A program made the translations under genes and the position numbers. A stretch of 48,616 nt of DNA, taken from Candidatus Rifleibacteriota bacterium (lineage in GTDB: Bacteria > Muiribacteriota > Ozemobacteria > Ozemobacterales > Ozemobacteraceae). Positions within the stretch are counted from its first letter, which is position 1. Each line of letters opens with the position of its first letter. The notes under the pieces are model-generated. The model ran no database searches, had not been told where the DNA came from, and saw nothing but the letters and a program-made list of their open reading frames with translations. The DNA lies in the NCBI GenBank assembly GCA_018818125.1, contig JAHISQ010000127.1, positions 1-48,616 of the forward strand. The letters run 5' to 3'. Below are positions 46,261 to 48,616 of this stretch, piece by piece.

Positions 46261-46556
46261 TTACTCAGCATCGCCGGAGTCGTCGCTACCAGAATCGCCG
46301 CCAGCATCATCTCCGGCCGCATCGTCATCTGCTTCATCAACGGCAGCCTCTGGCCTTAAACAGGTGTAGCATCTATTGCCGGAGTTGTAATAATCAGTAT
46401 GAGTGAGTCGCGTTGTAATGCTTCATAATTCACCGTTTACGCAAAAAGCGATCGCACCCTGCTTTTTGTTTATCAGCATGGCGATTTCGTATTTGACGCC
46501 ATCCGCTCGATGTTGTCGAGCTTGAGTTCCTGAAGGTCGCGATTCTGCAACCAATC
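46261..46556 (-). pseudogene. Decayed partial copy of the 42844-44115 gene
   Basis: The plus-strand sequence at about 46350-46556 closely matches about 43082-43292, including the shared blocks TGAGTGAGTCGCGTTGTAAT and CAGCATGGCGATTTC. Read on the minus strand, it encodes WLQNRDLQELKLDNIER, then KYEIAMLINKKQG and HTDYYNSGN as in the intact gene. A 1-base deletion shifts frame between the first two blocks, and a TGA replaces a TGC codon after NGEL. The 3' part runs instead into an Asp/Ala/Gly-rich tail ending at TAA (46261-46263). Only the middle of the C-terminal domain remains. Confidence 0.75.
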
Positions 46557-46583
46557 CTGAACATACCTGCAGGCAAGAATAGT

Positions 46584-48605
46584 TCAATCAAACAGGGCGG
46601 CGACTGCTTTTTTGACCTTTTCTTCGGCTGGAATGAAGGGCAGGGTGACGTGGTTGCTATTGCCGGCTCGGTTAAAGGCGGCGCTGACTTCTATTGCGTT
46701 TTCGCAGCGGCCCCAGGCACGGCGCGAAACGCCGCACATTACGTCCCAGGTCATCGCCTGTCTGATGATTTCGTCGACGCGTTCACTGCCGTCGAGCACG
46801 AGACCAAAGCCGCCGTTGACCGATTTGCTGATGCCGACACCGCCACCGTTATGCAGCGAGATAAGACTCATGCCGCGGGCGGCATTGCCGGCGTAGCAAT
46901 GAACTGCCATTTCGGAGGTGATATTGCTGCCGTCTTTGATGTTGGCGGTTTCGCGGTATGGCGAATCGGTGCCACCGGTATCGTGATGGTCGCGCCCGAG
47001 CATGATTATGCCGATTTCGCCTTTGCGCACCATGTCGTTGAATTTGAGAGCAATTTTAACGCGGCCTTCGGTATCCTGATAAAGGATGCGTGCCTGAGTT
47101 CCTACTACCAGGGCGTTTTTCTCAGCGTCCCGGATCCAGACCCAGTTATCGCGATCCTGAGCGCGGCGGGTCGGATCAATGCAATCCATCGCTGCTTTGT
47201 CGGTTTTCTGCAAATCTTCGTGGCGGCCGCTCAAGCAGACCCATCTGAATGGGCCATAGCCAAAGTCGAACAGCATTGGCCCCATGATATCTTCAACATA
47301 AGAAGGAAATATGAAGCCGTCGCGCGGGTTTTCGCCATTGGCGCAGATTTCTTTGACACCGGCGTCATAAACCGCCCGCATAAAGGCATTACCATAGTCG
47401 AAAAAGTATGTGCCACGCTCAGCCAGAATTTTTATTGCCTCAAAGTGGTCTTTAAGAGAAGCATCGACCAGATTTTTAAAACGAGCCGGCTCTTTGGCGA
47501 TCATCTCGGTGCGCTGCTCGAAGCTGAGTCCTTTTGGGCAATAGCCACCATCGTAAACGGCGTGACATGATGTCTGGTCTGACAGCAACTCGATATGCAC
47601 GTTCTTTTCGACCGCGTATTCAAGCAGATCGACGATATTGCCATGAAAGGCAATCGAAGTGGTTTTTTTGCTTTTCACATATTCATCAGCCAGTGCAAAA
47701 GCCTGTGCCGGTGTCGTAGCAATTTGCGCTACCCAGCCTTGTTCATGGCGGGTTTTAATGCGCGATTCATCGACTTCGGCGATTATGCCGACGCCATTGG
47801 CAATCTCAACAGCTTTCGGCTGAGCACCGCTCATGCCGCCAAGTCCAGAAGATACAAAGAGGTGCCCGGCGAGGTCTTCGTCGTCTTTGACCCCAAGCTT
47901 CATGCGCCCGGCGTTAAGGATCGTGTTAAAGGTGCCATGAACTATGCCCTGTGGGCCGATATACATCCAGCCGCCGGCAGTCATCTGGCCGTAGTTGGTA
48001 ACGCCAAGCTGCATGCCGCGATGCCATTCTTCCTGGTTGTCAAACATGCCGATGAGCAGGCCATGGCTCATTATGACTCTGGGCGCTGAAGGGTGCGATC
48101 TGAAAAGTCCAAGCGGATGCCCCGACATGACGACAAGCGTCTGCTCGTTGGTCATAACTTCGAGATATTTTTTTATCAGTCGATATTGCATCCAGTTCTG
48201 GCAGATCTGGCCGGTTTCGCCGTAAGTGACGAGCTCGTAAGGGTATAGAGCGATGGCAAAATCAAGGTTGTTGTCGATCATTACCTGAAAAGCCCTGGCC
48301 TCAGTGCAATTGCCTTTGTATTCGTCTATTGGTTTGCCAAAAAGCTTGCCAGCAGGACGGAACCGGTAGCCATAAATACGGCCACGAGTTTTGAGTTCAC
48401 CAAGAAATTCTGGAATCAGGGTTTCGTGCAGCTCTTCTGGTACATAGCGCAGTGCATTTTTGAGGGCGGTTTCGGTTTCATTGCGATTGAGAGTGAAACC
48501 GCGATCTGGTGCTCTTCTAATGCCAACTGTAAACTCAGGGTATTCTGGCAGTGTGGCGTCGAGCTTGATTGTCATTGCTTCCGCTATTGTTCTGTTATCT
48601 AACAT
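46584..48605 (-). CDS. hutU: Urocanate hydratase
   Basis: This 673-aa enzyme of histidine degradation adds water to urocanate to give imidazolonepropionate, using NAD+ as an electrophilic cofactor in the cytoplasm. Recognisable stretches include NYGQMTAGGWMYIGPQGIVH and the NAD-binding SSGLGGMSGAQPKA. Also visible are the DQTSCHAVYDGGYCPKG region, GRDHHDTGGTDSPYRET and LHNGGGVGISKSVNGGFG. The length matches the longer, roughly 670-residue bacterial form. ATG 48605 has a perfect GGAGGT Shine-Dalgarno at 48611-48616. Other hut genes would lie beyond the right edge. Confidence 0.96.
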   Translation of the reverse strand: MLDNRTIAEAMTIKLDATLPEYPEFTVGIRRAPDRGFTLNRNETETALKNALRYVPEELHETLIPEFLGELKTRGRIYGYRFRPAGKLFGKPIDEYKGNCTEARAFQVMIDNNLDFAIALYPYELVTYGETGQICQNWMQYRLIKKYLEVMTNEQTLVVMSGHPLGLFRSHPSAPRVIMSHGLLIGMFDNQEEWHRGMQLGVTNYGQMTAGGWMYIGPQGIVHGTFNTILNAGRMKLGVKDDEDLAGHLFVSSGLGGMSGAQPKAVEIANGVGIIAEVDESRIKTRHEQGWVAQIATTPAQAFALADEYVKSKKTTSIAFHGNIVDLLEYAVEKNVHIELLSDQTSCHAVYDGGYCPKGLSFEQRTEMIAKEPARFKNLVDASLKDHFEAIKILAERGTYFFDYGNAFMRAVYDAGVKEICANGENPRDGFIFPSYVEDIMGPMLFDFGYGPFRWVCLSGRHEDLQKTDKAAMDCIDPTRRAQDRDNWVWIRDAEKNALVVGTQARILYQDTEGRVKIALKFNDMVRKGEIGIIMLGRDHHDTGGTDSPYRETANIKDGSNITSEMAVHCYAGNAARGMSLISLHNGGGVGISKSVNGGFGLVLDGSERVDEIIRQAMTWDVMCGVSRRAWGRCENAIEVSAAFNRAGNSNHVTLPFIPAEEKVKKAVAALFD

Positions 48606-48616
48606 TCCTTACCTCC

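Noticed and set aside
46650..47570. 306-codon open frame antisense to hutU
   Set aside because: Shadow of the strongly coding hutU frame; hutU is certain on the other strand.
1..48616. CRISPR array, insertion sequence or prophage
   Set aside because: No regularly spaced repeats, transposase, integrase or phage structural gene seen on either strand.

Overview
The window is chromosomal DNA of moderate GC from a Gram-negative-type bacterium. It has densely packed operons with ATGA overlaps, Sec and lipoprotein signals, two type IV prepilin-like gene clusters and several class III nucleotide cyclases. No rRNA, tRNA, CRISPR array, transposase or phage gene was recognised. The combination recalls uncultivated candidate-phylum genomes (Riflebacteria/Ozemobacteria would be my guess), but nothing here fixes the taxonomy.

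Layout. 1-6900: a very large surface-type protein with dockerin/EF-hand-like calcium loops, whose 5' end is missing or displaced, then three coupled pseudopilin-like genes and a small secreted protein. 7051-14011: TPR proteins, a membrane protein with a FecR-like domain, a GAF-GAF-PAS adenylate cyclase with a complete active site, a small membrane protein and an ECF-type sigma factor. 14039-14872 (minus): a zinc-finger anti-sigma/FecR protein convergent to the sigma gene. 14951-18203 (minus): a second prepilin-like operon. 18350-20508: a DHH phosphoesterase, a family 2 glycosyltransferase and a Sel1-repeat lipoprotein. 20665-26618: two coupled, paralogous membrane cyclases with reciprocal active-site losses. 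26643-28953: a secreted EEP-fold phosphoesterase, an untracked 41-aa ORF and an unknown Ser/Gly-rich protein. 29046-31103 (minus): an ankyrin-repeat secreted protein and a small membrane protein. 31494-37837: a WG-repeat protein, a SAM methyltransferase, a hybrid histidine kinase and an iron-dependent alcohol dehydrogenase. 38257-42766: a large exported protein ending in an ADP-ribosyl-cyclase/CD38-like domain, coupled to a HEAT-repeat protein and a membrane protein. 42844-46583: a membrane protein of unknown role, a sodium:solute symporter and a decayed partial copy of the first of these. 46584-48605 (minus): urocanate hydratase.

Two systems stand out. First, the tandem cyclases at 20665-26618 look like an obligate C1/C2 heterodimer of the mammalian adenylyl-cyclase kind: one chain keeps both metal aspartates but lacks the purine- and transition-state residues, and the other has the opposite pattern. 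Second, the operon at 38257-42766 looks like a polymorphic toxin with a CD38-like NAD-consuming C-terminus and a HEAT-repeat immunity candidate. Both are inferences from residues visible in the sequence.
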